Assembly (NCBI RefSeq): GCF_017809215.1
Contig: NZ_CP065424.1
Location: forward strand, 3,194,001 to 3,258,000
Direction: 5' to 3'
Length of the DNA stretch: 64,000 nucleotides
DNA from: Heyndrickxia oleronia
Lineage (GTDB): Bacteria; Bacillota; Bacilli; Bacillales; Bacillaceae_C
Shown in pieces: positions 18,489 to 33,000 of the stretch (position 1 is the stretch's first letter; each line of letters begins with the position of its first letter). Under the pieces are notes generated by a model, which saw only the letters and a program-made list of their open reading frames with translations, did no database searches and had not been told where the DNA came from. Both the position numbers and the translations under genes were made by a program.

Positions 18489-21167
18489 TTAAGCCTTTTT
18501 TCTTACAAAAAGTGATCCAGCAAGTAAAAAAGTTGGAACTGAGCTTAAACCAATGATTAGCATCCAGTCCTTCGGTTCAATTGGTATCGTGTGGAAGATC
18601 GGCTGCAATGCTGGTACATATATCGCAAGTAACATCAATAGTAAAGAAGAAATTACTGCCCAAACTAAATACATATTGCCAAATGGGTTCCTCGAAAAAA
18701 TTGATTTTTCACTACGGCAATCAAATACATGGATAAGCTGTGTCAATACAAGAGTTGCAAATGCAACTGTTTGCGCATATGCTAAATTTTCAGGATTTTT
18801 ATGGTAAATTGTTAAAAAGGCAAGCAATGTAACAATACCTATAAGGAAACCTCTTGAAATGACTTTCCAACCAAGCCTTCTTGCAAATATTCCTTCTTTA
18901 GGATGTCTTGGCTTACGCCTCATCACATCATCTTCCGGTTTATCCAATCCTAAAGCCATGGCCGGTAAACCATCAGTTACTAAGTTTACCCATAAAATTT
19001 GGATAGGGACTAATGGTAATGGCAGTGATAGAAGCATAGCAAATAACATAACTAAAATTTCTCCAACATTTGAAGCGAGCAAATAGCGGACAAATTTACG
19101 GATATTCTCATAAATATTTCTTCCTTCATTAATTGCCGCTTTGATTGTTGCGAAATTATCATCTAACAGGATAAGAGATGATGCCTCTTTTGCCACATCA
19201 GTGCCTGTAATTCCCATAGATATTCCAATATCGGCAGACTTAATTGCTGGTGCATCATTAACTCCATCACCTGTCATTGCAACAATATGCCCACGATTTT
19301 GCAATGCTTTCACAATTTTTAATTTGTGCTCAGGTGAAACCCGGGCAAAAACTGCAACATCTTCCACTACTTCCTCCAACGCATCTAGTGAAAGATTATT
19401 TAATTCCGCCCCTTCCATCACTTTTTCCTTTCCTCTAAAGATCCCTAATTGTCCTGCAATTGATCTAGCAGTGATTGCATGGTCACCGGTAATCATTATT
19501 GTCTTAATTCCTGCCTCACGACACTCCTTAATAGCTTGCTTTACTTCAGGGCGTGGTGGATCAATCATCCCTTGAATACCAACAAAGGTTAATCCCTTTT
19601 CGGCATCTCTTTCATTTAGTATTACTGTTTGTTCTTGAATTGGTTTAAACGCAATTGCTATGGTCCTTAATGCCATTGAAGCTAAATGTTCCACTGAGGA
19701 TTCGATAGCATTTTTCAATTCTTCATTTAAATATTGTTGTTTTCCTCCCCACAATACAGATTCACTCAAACCAAGGAGAACATCTGGTGCACCTTTGGTT
19801 ATAACAAATCGCCGTCCATTCTTATCTTTCACAATCACACTCATCATTTTCCTTGTTGAATCGAAAGGGAATTCTTTTTCTATTTTAAATTGTTTTAATA
19901 AAGAGTCTCTCGTTAATCCCGCCTTCAACGCGGATACAAGCAAAGCTCCCTCAGTTGGATCACCATCAATAATGAATTCATCATCTTTCTTTTTCAATTC
20001 TGCATGATTGCAAAGTAGACCGAATGTTAAAAGCTGATATAAGCTTTTTTCATTTTGCGGTGTAATTTCTTGATCCTCTATATAAAAGCTTCCTTTAGGA
20101 TTATAGCCCGTACCTGTTAAATTCCATGTGTTACCCCCACTCCACAAATGAGTAACTGTCATTTTATTTTGGGTCATTGTACCTGTTTTATCAGAACAAA
20201 TGACTGATGCACAGCCCAATGTTTCAACGGCAGGCAATTTTCTAACGATTGCATTTTTTCGTATCATTCGTTGAACACCCAATGATAAGGCAATCGTGAC
20301 AATTGCTGGTAGGCCTTCTGGAATGGCAGCAACAGCTAGAGAAACTCCCGCTAAAAACATAGTGTACAAATCATGTCCGTGAACGACGCCAGCAACCACA
20401 ACTAATAATGTTAATCCTAAAGCTACAGTAATAAGGATTTTACCCAATTGCTCTAATCTTCTTTGAAGTGGAGTAACTAAGTTCTCTGCATTTTGAATCA
20501 TGTCCGCAATTTTTCCCATTGCCGTGTTCATACCAATTCCTGTTACAATACCAAGACCATTCCCTCTCGTCACCATTGTACCCATAAAGGCCATATTTTC
20601 AAGATCACCTAAGCTTGCATGGCTATTCGAAAGAGGTGCAATCGATTTAACAGCAGGTACTGATTCACCAGTTAAAGCTGATTCCTCAATTTCAAGATTT
20701 ACGGTTTGTACCAAACGAACATCTGCACCTATTCGGTCCCCACTAGAAAATCTAATAATATCTCCGACAACGACTTCCTTTGAAGGGATTTTGTGCCACT
20801 GCCCATCCCTTAGAACGGTGACCTGTGGTGCCGACAATTCCTTTAATGCATGTAAAGATTTCTCAGCTCTTCTTTCCTGAAAAAAACCTAAAAACCCGTT
20901 AATCAATACAATTGCAATAATAGCTATAGCGTCAATATATTCACCTAATAAACCAGAAATAAGAGTTGCCGCTAATAGAACTAGAATCATAAAATCTTTA
21001 AACTGGCTAATAAAAAGCAGGAATGCAGATTGTTTCTCACCTTCCTGGAGCTCATTCCATCCAAACTGCTTTCTTTTTTTCTCAACATCACTTGCTGTTA
21101 GACCATTTTCAATACTCGTATTCAATATTTTTTCTACGTCTTTTTCTTTCATTTCATGGAACATCAT
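18489..21167 (-). CDS. yloB: P-type calcium-transporting ATPase (YloB)
   Basis: An 892-residue P2A (SERCA-like) pump. The N-terminal cation_ATPase_N region is followed by the actuator domain with TGES (LTGESVPAVK), the M4 calcium-site motif AAIPEGLPAIV, the phosphorylation site CSDKTGTMTQNKM, the KGAPD nucleotide-binding motif, TGD and the hinge MTGDGVNDAPAIKSADIG; about ten membrane segments in total. Full length for the family (890 in Bacillus subtilis YloB, a sporulation-associated calcium ATPase). ATG at 21167 has GGGGAGAG about 11 bases upstream. Divergent from rqcH. Confidence 0.94.
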   Translation of the reverse strand: MMFHEMKEKDVEKILNTSIENGLTASDVEKKRKQFGWNELQEGEKQSAFLLFISQFKDFMILVLLAATLISGLLGEYIDAIAIIAIVLINGFLGFFQERRAEKSLHALKELSAPQVTVLRDGQWHKIPSKEVVVGDIIRFSSGDRIGADVRLVQTVNLEIEESALTGESVPAVKSIAPLSNSHASLGDLENMAFMGTMVTRGNGLGIVTGIGMNTAMGKIADMIQNAENLVTPLQRRLEQLGKILITVALGLTLLVVVAGVVHGHDLYTMFLAGVSLAVAAIPEGLPAIVTIALSLGVQRMIRKNAIVRKLPAVETLGCASVICSDKTGTMTQNKMTVTHLWSGGNTWNLTGTGYNPKGSFYIEDQEITPQNEKSLYQLLTFGLLCNHAELKKKDDEFIIDGDPTEGALLVSALKAGLTRDSLLKQFKIEKEFPFDSTRKMMSVIVKDKNGRRFVITKGAPDVLLGLSESVLWGGKQQYLNEELKNAIESSVEHLASMALRTIAIAFKPIQEQTVILNERDAEKGLTFVGIQGMIDPPRPEVKQAIKECREAGIKTIMITGDHAITARSIAGQLGIFRGKEKVMEGAELNNLSLDALEEVVEDVAVFARVSPEHKLKIVKALQNRGHIVAMTGDGVNDAPAIKSADIGISMGITGTDVAKEASSLILLDDNFATIKAAINEGRNIYENIRKFVRYLLASNVGEILVMLFAMLLSLPLPLVPIQILWVNLVTDGLPAMALGLDKPEDDVMRRKPRHPKEGIFARRLGWKVISRGFLIGIVTLLAFLTIYHKNPENLAYAQTVAFATLVLTQLIHVFDCRSEKSIFSRNPFGNMYLVWAVISSLLLMLLAIYVPALQPIFHTIPIEPKDWMLIIGLSSVPTFLLAGSLFVRKKA

Positions 21168-21405
21168 TCACAATACACTCTCCCCTTACCAAACCCATAG
21201 TTGTCCACCTAGTATCAAGATATTCAGCCCTGTCCAAAAAAATGATATAATGATTAAGAAAAAGCTAAAATGTAATGTCTGCCCCGATAACCAAGTGAAA
21301 AGACAGACTACACTTTCATTTTCAACAGGAAAATTTTCTACAATAAAACGGGGATAATGTTACAACCGCAGAATTAGAAATATAGTAGTAAGGGATTGTG
21401 AACAA

Positions 21406-23112
21406 ATGTCTTTTGACGGATTATTTACAAGAGCAATGACAAAAGAGCTTGCAGATATATTAAAAGGTGGAAGAATCAATAAAATTCACCAACCCTATAA
21501 AAATGAAATGATTATGATTATTCGCGCGAACGGAAAGAATCATAAACTGATTCTTTCAGCGCATCCCAGCTATGCTAGAATACAATTGACGAAAGAACAG
21601 CATGAAAATCCCCAAGAACCATCGATGTTTTGCATGCTTCTCAGAAAACACTTGGAAGGATATTTAATTGAGGATATTTATCAAACTGAACTTGATCGTG
21701 TAGTTATTTTTGAAATAAAAGGTCGAAATGAGATCGGGGATATATCATATAAACAACTATATATTGAAATTATGGGAAGACATAGTAATATCATCCTAGT
21801 CGATAAAGATAGAAATATGATATTAGATAGTATTAAGCATGTTCCACCTGCTGTTAATAGTTATCGTTCAATTCTTCCAGGGCAAACATATATTGCTCCA
21901 CCAAAACAGGATAAACTGAATCCACTATCAGCCTCAGAAGATGATATTTTACGGACACTTGATTTTAATAGTGGAAAAATTGACAAGCAAATAGTGGAGC
22001 ACTTTTCTGGAATGTCACCATTATTAACTAAAGAGATCGTTCACAATGCCGGCTTAGCCAATCGAGTGACGATACCTCAAGCTTTTCTAAGTATAATGAA
22101 CGAATTGAAACAGCATAAATATTTGCCATCTATCACTAGTTCTACAACAAAAGAAGCTTTCTATCTTCTCCCAATTACTTATCTAGAAGGGGAAGTCAAA
22201 TCATTTGAAACAATTAGTGAGATGCTTGATCGATATTACTTCGGAAAAGCAGAAAGAGATCGTGTAAAACAGCAGGGTCATGATCTAGAACGATTTATTA
22301 AGAATGAAAAAGAAAAGAACGAAAGTAAGATAGAAAAATTAAAAACCACTTTAATCGATGCAAAGAATGCTGATCAATATCAACTATATGGAGAATTGTT
22401 GACCGCTAATCTTCATTTAGTAAAAAAAGGAATGGAGCAAATTGAGGTTGTCAATTATTATGATGAACATGCCAAAACTGTGAATATCTCTCTAGATCCG
22501 AGAAAATCACCATCAGCCAATGCACAAGCCTATTTTTCGAAATATCAAAAAGCGAAGAATGCGATTGGAATTGTACAGGAACAAATAGATAAAGCTGCTG
22601 TTGAAATTCAATACTTCGAACGCTTAATGCAGCAAATGGAATCTGCATCACCAAAGGATATTGAAGAGATTCGAACTGAATTAGCAGAAGAAGGATATAT
22701 AAAATTGAGACAGAAACGAGGAACAAAAAATAAAGCTCAAAAATTAACGGTTGAAGCATATTCTTCATCGGATGGAACGGAAATATTAGTCGGTAAAAAT
22801 AATAAACAGAATGATTACTTAACAAATAAGCTAGCAGCCAGAGATGAAATTTGGCTACATACAAAAGATATTCCAGGTTCTCATGTCGTTATTAGAAGTA
22901 AAAACCCAAGTGAAGAGACATTACTGGAGGCAGCTAATTTAGCCGCATACTTCAGTAAAGCAAAAGACTCTAGTTCAGTACCAGTCGATTATACAAAAGT
23001 TAGAAATGTTAAAAAACCGAATGGTGCTAAACCTGGATTTGTTATTTATGAGCAACAACAAACCGTTTATGTTACACCGACCGCTGATAAAGTTTTAAGC
23101 ATGAAGAAATAA
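21406..23112 (+). CDS. rqcH: ribosome quality control protein RqcH (NFACT family, FbpA-like)
   Basis: A 568-residue NFACT protein that binds stalled 50S subunits with peptidyl-tRNA and recruits tRNA-Ala to add C-terminal alanine tails. The NFACT-N domain starts [19 protein letters not shown] and includes [14 protein letters not shown] and [11 protein letters not shown]; a long charged coiled coil spans about 285-430; the NFACT-R domain has [17 protein letters not shown] and [18 protein letters not shown]. It was formerly named as a fibronectin-binding protein. One of two plus-strand genes, convergent with the pyr operon through a shared terminator. Confidence 0.95.
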   Translation: MSFDGLFTRAMTKELADILKGGRINKIHQPYKNEMIMIIRANGKNHKLILSAHPSYARIQLTKEQHENPQEPSMFCMLLRKHLEGYLIEDIYQTELDRVVIFEIKGRNEIGDISYKQLYIEIMGRHSNIILVDKDRNMILDSIKHVPPAVNSYRSILPGQTYIAPPKQDKLNPLSASEDDILRTLDFNSGKIDKQIVEHFSGMSPLLTKEIVHNAGLANRVTIPQAFLSIMNELKQHKYLPSITSSTTKEAFYLLPITYLEGEVKSFETISEMLDRYYFGKAERDRVKQQGHDLERFIKNEKEKNESKIEKLKTTLIDAKNADQYQLYGELLTANLHLVKKGMEQIEVVNYYDEHAKTVNISLDPRKSPSANAQAYFSKYQKAKNAIGIVQEQIDKAAVEIQYFERLMQQMESASPKDIEEIRTELAEEGYIKLRQKRGTKNKAQKLTVEAYSSSDGTEILVGKNNKQNDYLTNKLAARDEIWLHTKDIPGSHVVIRSKNPSEETLLEAANLAAYFSKAKDSSSVPVDYTKVRNVKKPNGAKPGFVIYEQQQTVYVTPTADKVLSMKK

Positions 23113-23216
23113 TAAGCCGTTTGACGGTCTCAAGCACTATTTTTAATGTAAAATTCATTTAAAACAATAATACTTAAGCGAATAACGTAATGAAATTAAA
23201 TACACTATGCTCATTA

Positions 23217-23252
23217 AAACAGGGGTATCTTATAACTAAGATACCCCTCTTA
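23217..23252. terminator. bidirectional terminator between rqcH and pyrE
   Basis: A perfect 12-bp stem AGGGGTATCTTA / TAAGATACCCCT with a TAAC loop. The minus strand continues GTTTTAA and the plus strand CTTACTCTTTTA, so it likely ends the pyr operon and limits rqcH read-through. Confidence 0.85.
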
Positions 23253-23257
23253 CTCTT

Positions 23258-23887
23258 TTATCGCTTCCATTCAGAAGGATTTTTACGCCAGTCATTCAGT
23301 GTAGTTAAATCGGAATCTAAAATGATTCCTTTTTGCAAGGCAACGTCAATTAGAGTGGAATACGTCACTAAAGAATGTGTAGGAATATTTGCTTCTTTTA
23401 ACTGTTCCTTCCCTTGCACAAGTTCATAAGTAAATATTGAAACCACACCTAATACCTCACAACCAGCACTTCTTAAGGCTTCTACAGCGGTAATAACACT
23501 ACCTCCTGTGGAGATTAAATCTTCTACTACTACAACCTTTTTCCCTATAGCTACTTTGCCTTCAATTTGATTTCCTTTCCCGTGTGCTTTAGCTTTTGAA
23601 CGAACATAGCACATAGGAAGTTCCATCAGGTCACTTATCCAAGCAGCGTGAGGAATTCCAGCAGTAGCAGTTCCGGCAATAATTTCAGTACCTGGAAAGT
23701 GATTCTGAATCAGATCCACTAACCCTTTGGCAATTTCCTTTCGAAGTGCGGGATATGAAAGTGTTAGTCGATTATCACAATAAATGGGAGATAATATTCC
23801 TGATGACCAAGTAAATGGTTCATTAGGTTTTAAAAATACTGCCTCGATAGATAATAGTTTTTCTGCAATTTCATTAGATGTTGTCAT
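23258..23887 (-). CDS. pyrE: orotate phosphoribosyltransferase
   Basis: A 209-residue enzyme that joins orotate to PRPP giving [19 protein letters not shown] and the PRPP loop [13 protein letters not shown] are visible, with [18 protein letters not shown] as the flexible catalytic loop. The ATG at 23887 has GGAGGG nine bases before it; the open frame continues upstream only through pyrF. Last gene of the pyr operon, overlapping pyrF by 14 bases. Confidence 0.97.
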   Translation of the reverse strand: MTTSNEIAEKLLSIEAVFLKPNEPFTWSSGILSPIYCDNRLTLSYPALRKEIAKGLVDLIQNHFPGTEIIAGTATAGIPHAAWISDLMELPMCYVRSKAKAHGKGNQIEGKVAIGKKVVVVEDLISTGGSVITAVEALRSAGCEVLGVVSIFTYELVQGKEQLKEANIPTHSLVTYSTLIDVALQKGIILDSDLTTLNDWRKNPSEWKR

Positions 23888-24599
23888 GTTCAATATCCCT
23901 CCATAATTGTTTAACGTGTAAATAGGTTTGCAAAGGCTCGACTGACTGAGTAATGGATCGACCAACTACTATCGCACTTGATCCAATCTTTCTAGCCTCT
24001 TGTGGTGTAACAACTCTTTTTTGGTCATGAATAGCATCCCCTTCCAAGCGAATACCGGGTGTCACACAGAGGAATTCATGACTAGTATGTTTTTTTATTT
24101 CATTGGCCTCTAATGCTGAACATACTACTCCATCTAATCCAGCCTGATAAGTAAGCTTCGCATAATGCAGAACAGAATCTGTTAATGAATGCTGAATTAA
24201 TTGCTCCTTTTGCATCTCCTCTTCAGAAGTGCTCGTTAATTGGGTTACAGCTATTAATAATGGACGTTTTTCCCCATGCTTCGTCCCAGCCTCCAAGCCA
24301 GTTAAAGCAGCTTTCATCATTTTCAAACCACCTGCAGCATGTACATTGACCATGTCAATGCCTAATCCTGCTAATCCTTTCATAGCACTATGAACAGTAT
24401 GAGGGATATCGTGAAGCTTCAAATCTAGAAATATCTGATGTCCAGTACGTTTTAAATGCTCTATTAATGAAGGACCAGTCTGATAAAATAATTCCATCCC
24501 CACTTTTACATAAAGCGATTCAGCTTCAAATTGTTTTAAAAAGTTCATTGTTGATTCATAATTTGGAAAATCTAAAGCGATAATTGGGGTATTTACCAT
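23874..24599 (-). CDS. pyrF: orotidine 5'-phosphate decarboxylase
   Basis: A 241-residue TIM barrel that decarboxylates OMP to UMP. ALDFPN near the N-terminus, the catalytic [13 protein letters not shown] (Lys-Asp-x-Lys type tetrad), [15 protein letters not shown] and TPGIR are in order. It follows pyrD by one base and overlaps pyrE. Confidence 0.97.
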   Translation of the reverse strand: MVNTPIIALDFPNYESTMNFLKQFEAESLYVKVGMELFYQTGPSLIEHLKRTGHQIFLDLKLHDIPHTVHSAMKGLAGLGIDMVNVHAAGGLKMMKAALTGLEAGTKHGEKRPLLIAVTQLTSTSEEEMQKEQLIQHSLTDSVLHYAKLTYQAGLDGVVCSALEANEIKKHTSHEFLCVTPGIRLEGDAIHDQKRVVTPQEARKIGSSAIVVGRSITQSVEPLQTYLHVKQLWRDIEHDNI

Positions 24600-24600
24600 G

Positions 24601-26281
<1,681 letters not shown>

Positions 26282-26285
<4 letters not shown>

Positions 26286-29200
26286 TGTAGGACCACATCT
26301 TTTCGATTTTGACTTGTTGGCATTGCTTCTGATGAAAAATTAATGGATTCTAATACTCTTAGAATGGCTTCAGCAGTGTCTAAAGATGTTAAACAAGGAA
26401 TATTGTTTTCCACTGCCGCTCTTCGAATTCGAAACCCATCTCTTTCTGGCTGTTTCCCTTTTGTTAATGTATTAATAATGAGTTGGACTTTTCCATTTCG
26501 GATCATATCTAACAGAGTTACACCCACAGATCCAATTTTATCGATAATTTCAACGTATAATCCTTCGGTTTGTAAAATTTTTGCCGTACCTTTCGTTGCC
26601 ATAAGAGTAAATCCGATCGCATCAAAACGCTTAGCAAGTTGGATTGCTTCATGTTTGTCTTTATCTGCCACAGTAAAAAGGACAGTTCCATAATTGTGTA
26701 TCTTCATGCCTGAAGCTATAAATCCTTTGTAAAGTGCTTTTTCAATTGTACGATCCTTTCCCATTACCTCACCTGTAGATTTCATTTCAGGGCCTAAAGT
26801 AATATCCACACTTCTAAGTTTCGCAAAAGAGAAAACAGGTACTTTTACAAACACCCCTTCTTTCTCCTCAACCAATCCTGTTTCAAAACCTAGATCAGTT
26901 AATTTAAAGCCTAGAATCACTTTTGTTGCAACATTCGCCATTGGAATATTTGTAATTTTACTTAAGAACGGTACCGTTCTACTTGAACGCGGATTAACTT
27001 CAATAACATATAATTCATCGTTTGAAATGACATATTGTATATTTAAAAGACCGATAATATTAAGTCCTTTTGCAAGCCTTGTCGTATAATCCACAATTCT
27101 TTCTTTCATCTGTTTTGAGATACTTTGGGTAGGATATACAGCAATTGAATCTCCAGAATGAACTCCAGCACGTTCGATATGCTCCATAATTCCAGGAATG
27201 ATAATATTCTCTCCATCCGAAATAGCATCTACTTCGACTTCTTTTCCTACTAGATATCGGTCAATAAGGACAGGATGTTCTGGATTCACTTGTACAGCAT
27301 GTTGCATATAGTAAAATAATTCTTTTTCTTGATAGACAATTTCCATTGCACGACCACCGAGTACATAAGATGGACGAACAAGCACTGGATAACCTATATC
27401 CTTTGCAATGGTTATAGCTTCTTCAACTGAAAATGCTGTTTTGCCAAGTGGTTGACGGATATTTAATTGTTGTAGAGCCTGCTCGAATTTATCACGATTT
27501 TCTGCACGATCTAAGCTTTCTAATGATGTACCGAGAATTTTTACCCCTCTTTCCACTAAGCTTTGTGCAAGATTTATCGCTGTTTGACCTCCAAATTGAA
27601 CCACGATACCTTCGGGCTTTTCTAAATCGATAATATGCATGACATCTTCGATTGTTAGAGGTTCAAAGTATAGCTTATCTGAAATACTAAAATCTGTGGA
27701 AACTGTTTCAGGATTGCTATTAATGATGATCGCTTCATAACCAGCTTCTTGTATCGCCCAAACAGAATGGACTGTTGCATAATCAAATTCTACCCCCTGT
27801 CCTATTCGAATAGGACCTGAGCCTAGAACAATGACACTTTTCTTATTTGTAATAACCGATTCATTTTCCTCCTCATAGGTTCCATAAAAATAAGGAGTTT
27901 CTGATTCAAATTCTGCCGCACATGTGTCAACCATTTTATATACAGGGAGTATACGGTTTTTCTTTCTCCAATTATAAACTGTTTGTTCTTCCGTTTCCCA
28001 AAGCTCAGCTAGCTTAATATCTGAAAAACCTAATTTTTTTGCTTCTGTAGCAATTTCAAGATCAAAGGGATGATTAATTAATCGTTTCTCATACTGAATA
28101 ATTTTCTGGATTTTATGTAAAAAGAAAAGATCAATTTTGCTCCATTCATGTATAGTTTCGATGGCAGTACCTCTACGAATCGCTTCGCTTATATAGAGAA
28201 TTCTTTCATCCCCAGCTTTTCTTATCCTTTTTTCAATGATTTCATCACTGTAATGGTCTGCACCCAATAGATCTAAATGATGTACATTACTTTCTAAGGA
28301 TCGAACAGCCTTTAATAATGACTCTTCCAGTGTACGCCCTATTGCCATGACCTCACCGGTTGCTTTCATTTGTGTGCCTAATCGACGGTTAGCAGATTCA
28401 AATTTATCAAATGGCCAACGAGGTATCTTTGTTACAATATAATCAAGTGCAGGCTCAAAACATGCATATGTCTTCCCAGTAACGGGATTCATCATTTCAT
28501 CTAAACTCAATCCAATTGCAATTTTAGCTGCAAGCTTGGCAATTGGATAGCCTGTAGCCTTTGAGGCTAATGCAGAGGAACGACTAACTCGAGGATTCAC
28601 CTCAATAATATAGTAGTTAAAGCTATACGGATCAAGGGCAAGCTGAACATTACATCCACCTTCAATTCCTAGTGCACGAATGATTTTCAAGGAAACATTC
28701 CGAAGCAAGTGATATTCTCTATCGCTTAATGTTTGACTAGGTGCAACCACAATGGAATCACCTGTATGTATACCAACTGGATCAATATTTTCCATATTGC
28801 AAACAACAATTGCATTGTCTCTTGAATCTCGCATCACTTCATATTCAATTTCTTTGTAGCCAGCAATACTTTTTTCTAGTAAGCATTGGTGAACTGGACT
28901 GTTTTTTAGTCCACTTGTGACTATTTCAATTAACTCTTCCTTGCTTTCACAAATTCCACCACCTGTACCACCTAATGTATACGCAGGACGAACGATGACT
29001 GGATAACCGATCCTTTCTACAAATTCCACAGCCTCATCCAAACTATGAACGATTGCACTTTCCGGTACCGGCTCATTTAATTCTTTCATCAGCTTGCGAA
29101 ATTCATCACGGTCTTCCGCTTGTTTAATGGCTGATAATTTCGTCCCTAATACTTCTACATTACACTCTTTTAATACCCCTGCTTCTGCGAGTTCCATCGC

Positions 29201-29494
29201 CATATTTAATCCTGTTTGACCACCTAATGTAGGCAGAATCGCATCAGGTCTTTCTTTTCGTATGATTCGAGTAACAAACTCTAATGTAATAGGCTCAATA
29301 TAAACAATATCTGCAATTTCGGTATCCGTCATAATAGTTGCCGGATTAGAATTCACAAGTATGACACGATATCCTTCCTCTTTCAATGCTAAGCAAGCCT
29401 GTGTCCCTGCATAATCAAATTCTGCCGCTTGACCAATAATGATGGGCCCAGATCCTATTACTAAGATACTCTTTATATCCGTACGTTTAGGCAT
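26282..29494 (-). CDS. carB: carbamoyl-phosphate synthase large subunit, pyrimidine-specific
   Basis: A 1070-residue synthase making carbamoyl phosphate from bicarbonate, ATP and ammonia delivered by the small subunit. Two homologous ATP-grasp halves are seen: [20 protein letters not shown] at the start and [20 protein letters not shown] near residue 556, each followed by NSNP and an ATP-grasp core ([26 protein letters not shown]). An MGS-like regulatory domain with GTAKILQ and NTLTKG ends the protein. In pyr operons this copy (pyrAB) serves UMP synthesis. It overlaps carA by 8 bases and pyrK by 4. Confidence 0.97.
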
Positions 29495-30578
29495 TCTGCT
29501 TCACCGTTCCTTTCCATTTCTCAATAGATAATAAAAATTGATCAAATAAGAAATTCGTATCTTCTGGTCCTGGTGCTGCTTCTGGATGATACTGAACAGT
29601 AAATGCTGGATACAATTCATGTTCGAGACCTTCAATTGTACAATCATTTAAATTAACTTGAGTGACTTTTAAATGTGTCGAATGAATAGATTCTTCGCTA
29701 ACCGCATAGCCATGGTTTTGTGAAGTAAAATATATCCTACCCGTTTTCAAATCTTTAATTGGATGGTTTGCACCTCGATGGCCAAATTTTAATTTATATG
29801 TATCTGCTCCATTTGCTAATGCAAATAATTGATGTCCTAAACAAATCCCGAAAATTGGACATTCCCCTAATAAGCCTTGAATCATTGCTACTCCTTCTGG
29901 AACATCCTTTGGATCTCCAGGGCCATTAGATAACATGACTCCATCTGGCTTTAATGCAAGAATTTCCTCCGCATTTGTGTTATATGGAACAACGGTAACG
30001 TCACAATTTCTTTTATTCAACTCTCGTAAAATCCCATGTTTAGAGCCGAAATCTACTAATACTACATGATGTCCTCTACCTGGACTTGGATATAGTTTTT
30101 TAGTCGAAACCTGTTCAACCTGATTATTTGGCGTGTTATCTTCTAGTAATTGTTTAATTATTTCATTGGGATTTACAGTTTCAGCGCAAATTGCCCCTTT
30201 TAAGGTCCCGTGTTTACGTATAATTCTTGTTAATTTTCTCGTATCCACCCCAGAAATACCGGGGATATTTTTTATTTTTAAAAATTCATCTAAACTCATA
30301 TCATTTCGCCAATTTGATGGAAAATCTGCAGCTTCCTTCACGATTAACCCTTTAATTGCTGGTTGAATTGACTCGTAATCATCACGATTTATCCCATAGT
30401 TACCAACAAGCGGATAGGTTAATGTAACAATTTGACCACAGTAGGATGGATCAGTAATCGTTTCCTGATAGCCTGTCATTCCGGTTGTAAATACGATTTC
30501 ACCAAATGTCGGTTCATTACTCCCAAATGCTTGACCGATCATCACGGTACCATCCTCTAATATGAGTTGTCTTTTCAT
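29487..30578 (-). CDS. carA: carbamoyl-phosphate synthase small (glutaminase) subunit
   Basis: A 363-residue glutamine amidotransferase feeding ammonia to CarB. N-terminal domain [14 protein letters not shown] and [15 protein letters not shown]; class I glutaminase domain with GPGDP, the nucleophile in [13 protein letters not shown], and [10 protein letters not shown] for the catalytic His-Glu. The start ATG shares one base with the pyrC stop (TAATG), and this gives the usual 364-residue length; an extended frame to 30638 lies in pyrC. Confidence 0.97.
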   Translation of the reverse strand: MKRQLILEDGTVMIGQAFGSNEPTFGEIVFTTGMTGYQETITDPSYCGQIVTLTYPLVGNYGINRDDYESIQPAIKGLIVKEAADFPSNWRNDMSLDEFLKIKNIPGISGVDTRKLTRIIRKHGTLKGAICAETVNPNEIIKQLLEDNTPNNQVEQVSTKKLYPSPGRGHHVVLVDFGSKHGILRELNKRNCDVTVVPYNTNAEEILALKPDGVMLSNGPGDPKDVPEGVAMIQGLLGECPIFGICLGHQLFALANGADTYKLKFGHRGANHPIKDLKTGRIYFTSQNHGYAVSEESIHSTHLKVTQVNLNDCTIEGLEHELYPAFTVQYHPEAAPGPEDTNFLFDQFLLSIEKWKGTVKQNA

Positions 30579-31861
30579 TACTGTGCACCTCCTGCATTCC
30601 ATTTCAATTTTCCATCGACAAAGGTTGCAATAGGCCACCCTTTACAATTCCATCCAGAAAATGGTGTATTCTTTCCTTTGGATTTAAATTCTAAATGGTT
30701 TATCTCTTCTTTTTGCTCTAGATTGATTACAGTAATATCTGCTGCTGCGCCAACCTCAAGTTTCCCGGATGTAAGTTGGAAAGCTTTAGCCGGTGCGATT
30801 GTCAACCAATCAATTAATTGTTTTAATGTAAAAATGCCTTTTTCTACGAAATGAGTATAAAGTAATGGAAATGCTGTTTCTAACCCAACAATACCAAATG
30901 GTGCATGTTCCATTCCTTTCCCCTTCTCCTCACTTGTATGAGGTGCATGATCTGTCGCAATGAAGTCAATTGTTCCATCTAATAAGCCTTCTATTAAAGC
31001 ATCACGATCTTCTTTACTACGAAGAGGTGGGTTCATTTTATAATTAGTATCGATACCAGGAATATCATCTTCACATAAAAGTAAATGATGTGGTGTTACT
31101 TCAGCAGTAACATTGATCCCTGCTTTTTTTGCATCTCGCACGACTCGTACAGATTCCTTTGTACTTATATGACATACATGATAATGGCAACCTGTTGCTT
31201 CAGCGAGTAGAATGTCTCTGGCTATATGTACCGATTCACATACCGAAGGAATACCAGGAACGCCATATTTCTTTGAAAACTCGCCCTCATGAACAGCTCC
31301 CCCGTAGATAAGAGAATTATCTTCACAATGTGCTACGACTGCCATATTAATAGCTGCTGCACGTTTCATAGCTTCAAACATCATTCCAGCTGTTTGAATA
31401 CCTACTCCATCATCAGTAAAAGCAAACGCGCCTTTTTCTTTTAAACCAGAAAAATTCGTTAGTTCCTCCCCTAGTTGACCTATTGTAATAGATGCATAAG
31501 GTAATACTTTTACATGACCTGATTCGTTTATTCTGTTCATCAACCATTCCATTTGTTCAGGTGTGTCAGGAACTGGCTTCGTATTTGGCATACAAGCCAC
31601 CGTTGTATACCCTCCTTTAGCTGCTGCCATTGTCCCAGTTTCTATTGTTTCTTTATGTTCCCCACCTGGTTCCCTTAAATGAATATGTAAGTCGATAAAG
31701 CCTGGCGCAATTAAGCAACCATTTGCTTCATAAATGTTCTCTCCATTTACTTCTAAATTAGTCCCCATTTCTTTTATTACGCCATCTTGTACTCGAATAT
31801 CCACAAATACTTCCTTATTGTTCTCATCTAAGATATATCCGTTTTTAATTATGTAATTCAT
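30578..31861 (-). CDS. pyrC: dihydroorotase
   Basis: A 427-residue class I dihydroorotase cyclising carbamoyl aspartate. Zinc ligands are seen in [15 protein letters not shown], the substrate site in [20 protein letters not shown] and ATDHAPH. Amidohydrolase TIM barrel flanked by a small beta domain. Overlaps pyrB by 17 bases and touches carA by one base. Confidence 0.97.
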   Translation of the reverse strand: MNYIIKNGYILDENNKEVFVDIRVQDGVIKEMGTNLEVNGENIYEANGCLIAPGFIDLHIHLREPGGEHKETIETGTMAAAKGGYTTVACMPNTKPVPDTPEQMEWLMNRINESGHVKVLPYASITIGQLGEELTNFSGLKEKGAFAFTDDGVGIQTAGMMFEAMKRAAAINMAVVAHCEDNSLIYGGAVHEGEFSKKYGVPGIPSVCESVHIARDILLAEATGCHYHVCHISTKESVRVVRDAKKAGINVTAEVTPHHLLLCEDDIPGIDTNYKMNPPLRSKEDRDALIEGLLDGTIDFIATDHAPHTSEEKGKGMEHAPFGIVGLETAFPLLYTHFVEKGIFTLKQLIDWLTIAPAKAFQLTSGKLEVGAAADITVINLEQKEEINHLEFKSKGKNTPFSGWNCKGWPIATFVDGKLKWNAGGAQ

Positions 31862-32759
31862 GTAAACAACCCCTTAATGAATGTTCTACTGCTCGCTTTA
31901 ATACAGCCATCCTAATATATACACCGTTTTCCATTTGCTTAAAGATTCTAGATTTCTTACATTCTACTAATTCATCTGCAATTTCAACATTTCTATTGAT
32001 TGGTGCTGGATGCATAATAATGCTCCCATTTTTCATCCTATTCACACGTTCTAAAGTTAAGCCATATTGGTCATGATATTGTTCTGCAGAGTAAAAGGAT
32101 TTACCTTGATGTCTTTCATGCTGAATCCGTAACAGCATCACTACATCTGCGTGTTCTATTGCTTGATTAATAGGAGCATAGTTCCCTAAAGAGAATGAAT
32201 GATCAAACCATTCTGGTGGACCGGAGAATGTTACATTCGCGCCTAGTTTAGTTAATGCTTCCATATTCGAACGAGCTACACGACTATGAGATATATCTCC
32301 AATAATCGTAATATTTAATCCCTTAAACGTTCCAAACTCCTGTTTAATTGTGAATAAATCTAAAAGTGATTGGGTAGGATGCTGTCCACAACCGTCACCG
32401 CCATTTATGATAGGGATCCTTATATTTGGAATTAGCTCTCGATAGTAATGATCTTGATTATGACGAATAACGGCTAAGTCAACCCCTATCGCTTCTAATG
32501 TTTTAACAGTATCGTATAATGTCTCACCTTTATGAAGACTCGATGTATTCGTTTCAAAAGGAATAATCTCCATCCCTAATTTTCTTTCTGCCATTTCAAA
32601 GCTACACTTTGTTCTTGTACTTGGCTCAAAAAATAGATTTACGGAATACATTTTTTGCGGTGTAGTCCATGTATTTCCCTTCCAAAACCACTCGGCATCC
32701 TGCAAAATTTCGTTAATATCTTCATTTGTTAAATCTGACATTGTTAATAGGTGACACAT
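31845..32759 (-). CDS. pyrB: aspartate carbamoyltransferase catalytic subunit
   Basis: A 304-residue enzyme making carbamoyl aspartate. The carbamoyl-phosphate site [43 protein letters not shown] and [12 protein letters not shown] are in place. [10 protein letters not shown] at 32759 was chosen because AAAGGAGGA stands eight to nine bases before it and the length matches the Bacillus enzyme; no regulatory pyrI follows, as is normal in this group. Downstream of the third PyrR attenuator. Confidence 0.97.
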   Translation of the reverse strand: MCHLLTMSDLTNEDINEILQDAEWFWKGNTWTTPQKMYSVNLFFEPSTRTKCSFEMAERKLGMEIIPFETNTSSLHKGETLYDTVKTLEAIGVDLAVIRHNQDHYYRELIPNIRIPIINGGDGCGQHPTQSLLDLFTIKQEFGTFKGLNITIIGDISHSRVARSNMEALTKLGANVTFSGPPEWFDHSFSLGNYAPINQAIEHADVVMLLRIQHERHQGKSFYSAEQYHDQYGLTLERVNRMKNGSIIMHPAPINRNVEIADELVECKKSRIFKQMENGVYIRMAVLKRAVEHSLRGCLHELHN

Positions 32760-32870
32760 CGATAAGTCCTCCTTTTTATACACACACAAGTTGTTTTTCT
32801 ACACGATTAAATAAAATTTAAATTTTAAATATCGAAACAAATAAGCAGCTAATTCTTATAAATTGAGTGC

Positions 32871-32990
32871 GTAAAAAAACACCCTACCAAATAGGTGGGT
32901 GTTTTTTTAAATATGTCTTCATTAATCAGTATAAATGGACATATTTAATATAACACCCTTGTAAGCCTCTCTGGACTTTTCTTAAAAGGT
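32871..32990 (-). promoter_or_regulatory. PyrR attenuator between pyrP and pyrB
   Basis: Minus-strand leader with the PyrR-binding loop AGTCCAGAGAGGCT (32965-32977 region), then an antiterminator arm AAGGGTGTT that can pair with AACACCC of the terminator, then the terminator stem AAACACCCACC / GGTAGGGTGTTTTTTT (32873-32911). UMP-bound PyrR holds the loop and so favours termination before pyrB. Confidence 0.93.
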
Positions 32991-33000
32991 GATCTCCTTT

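Noticed and set aside
19141..19575. 144-codon plus-strand open frame
   Set aside because: Antisense to the calcium ATPase P-domain, with no start signal.
22451..22864. 137-codon minus-strand open frame
   Set aside because: Antisense to the NFACT-R part of rqcH, without supporting signals.
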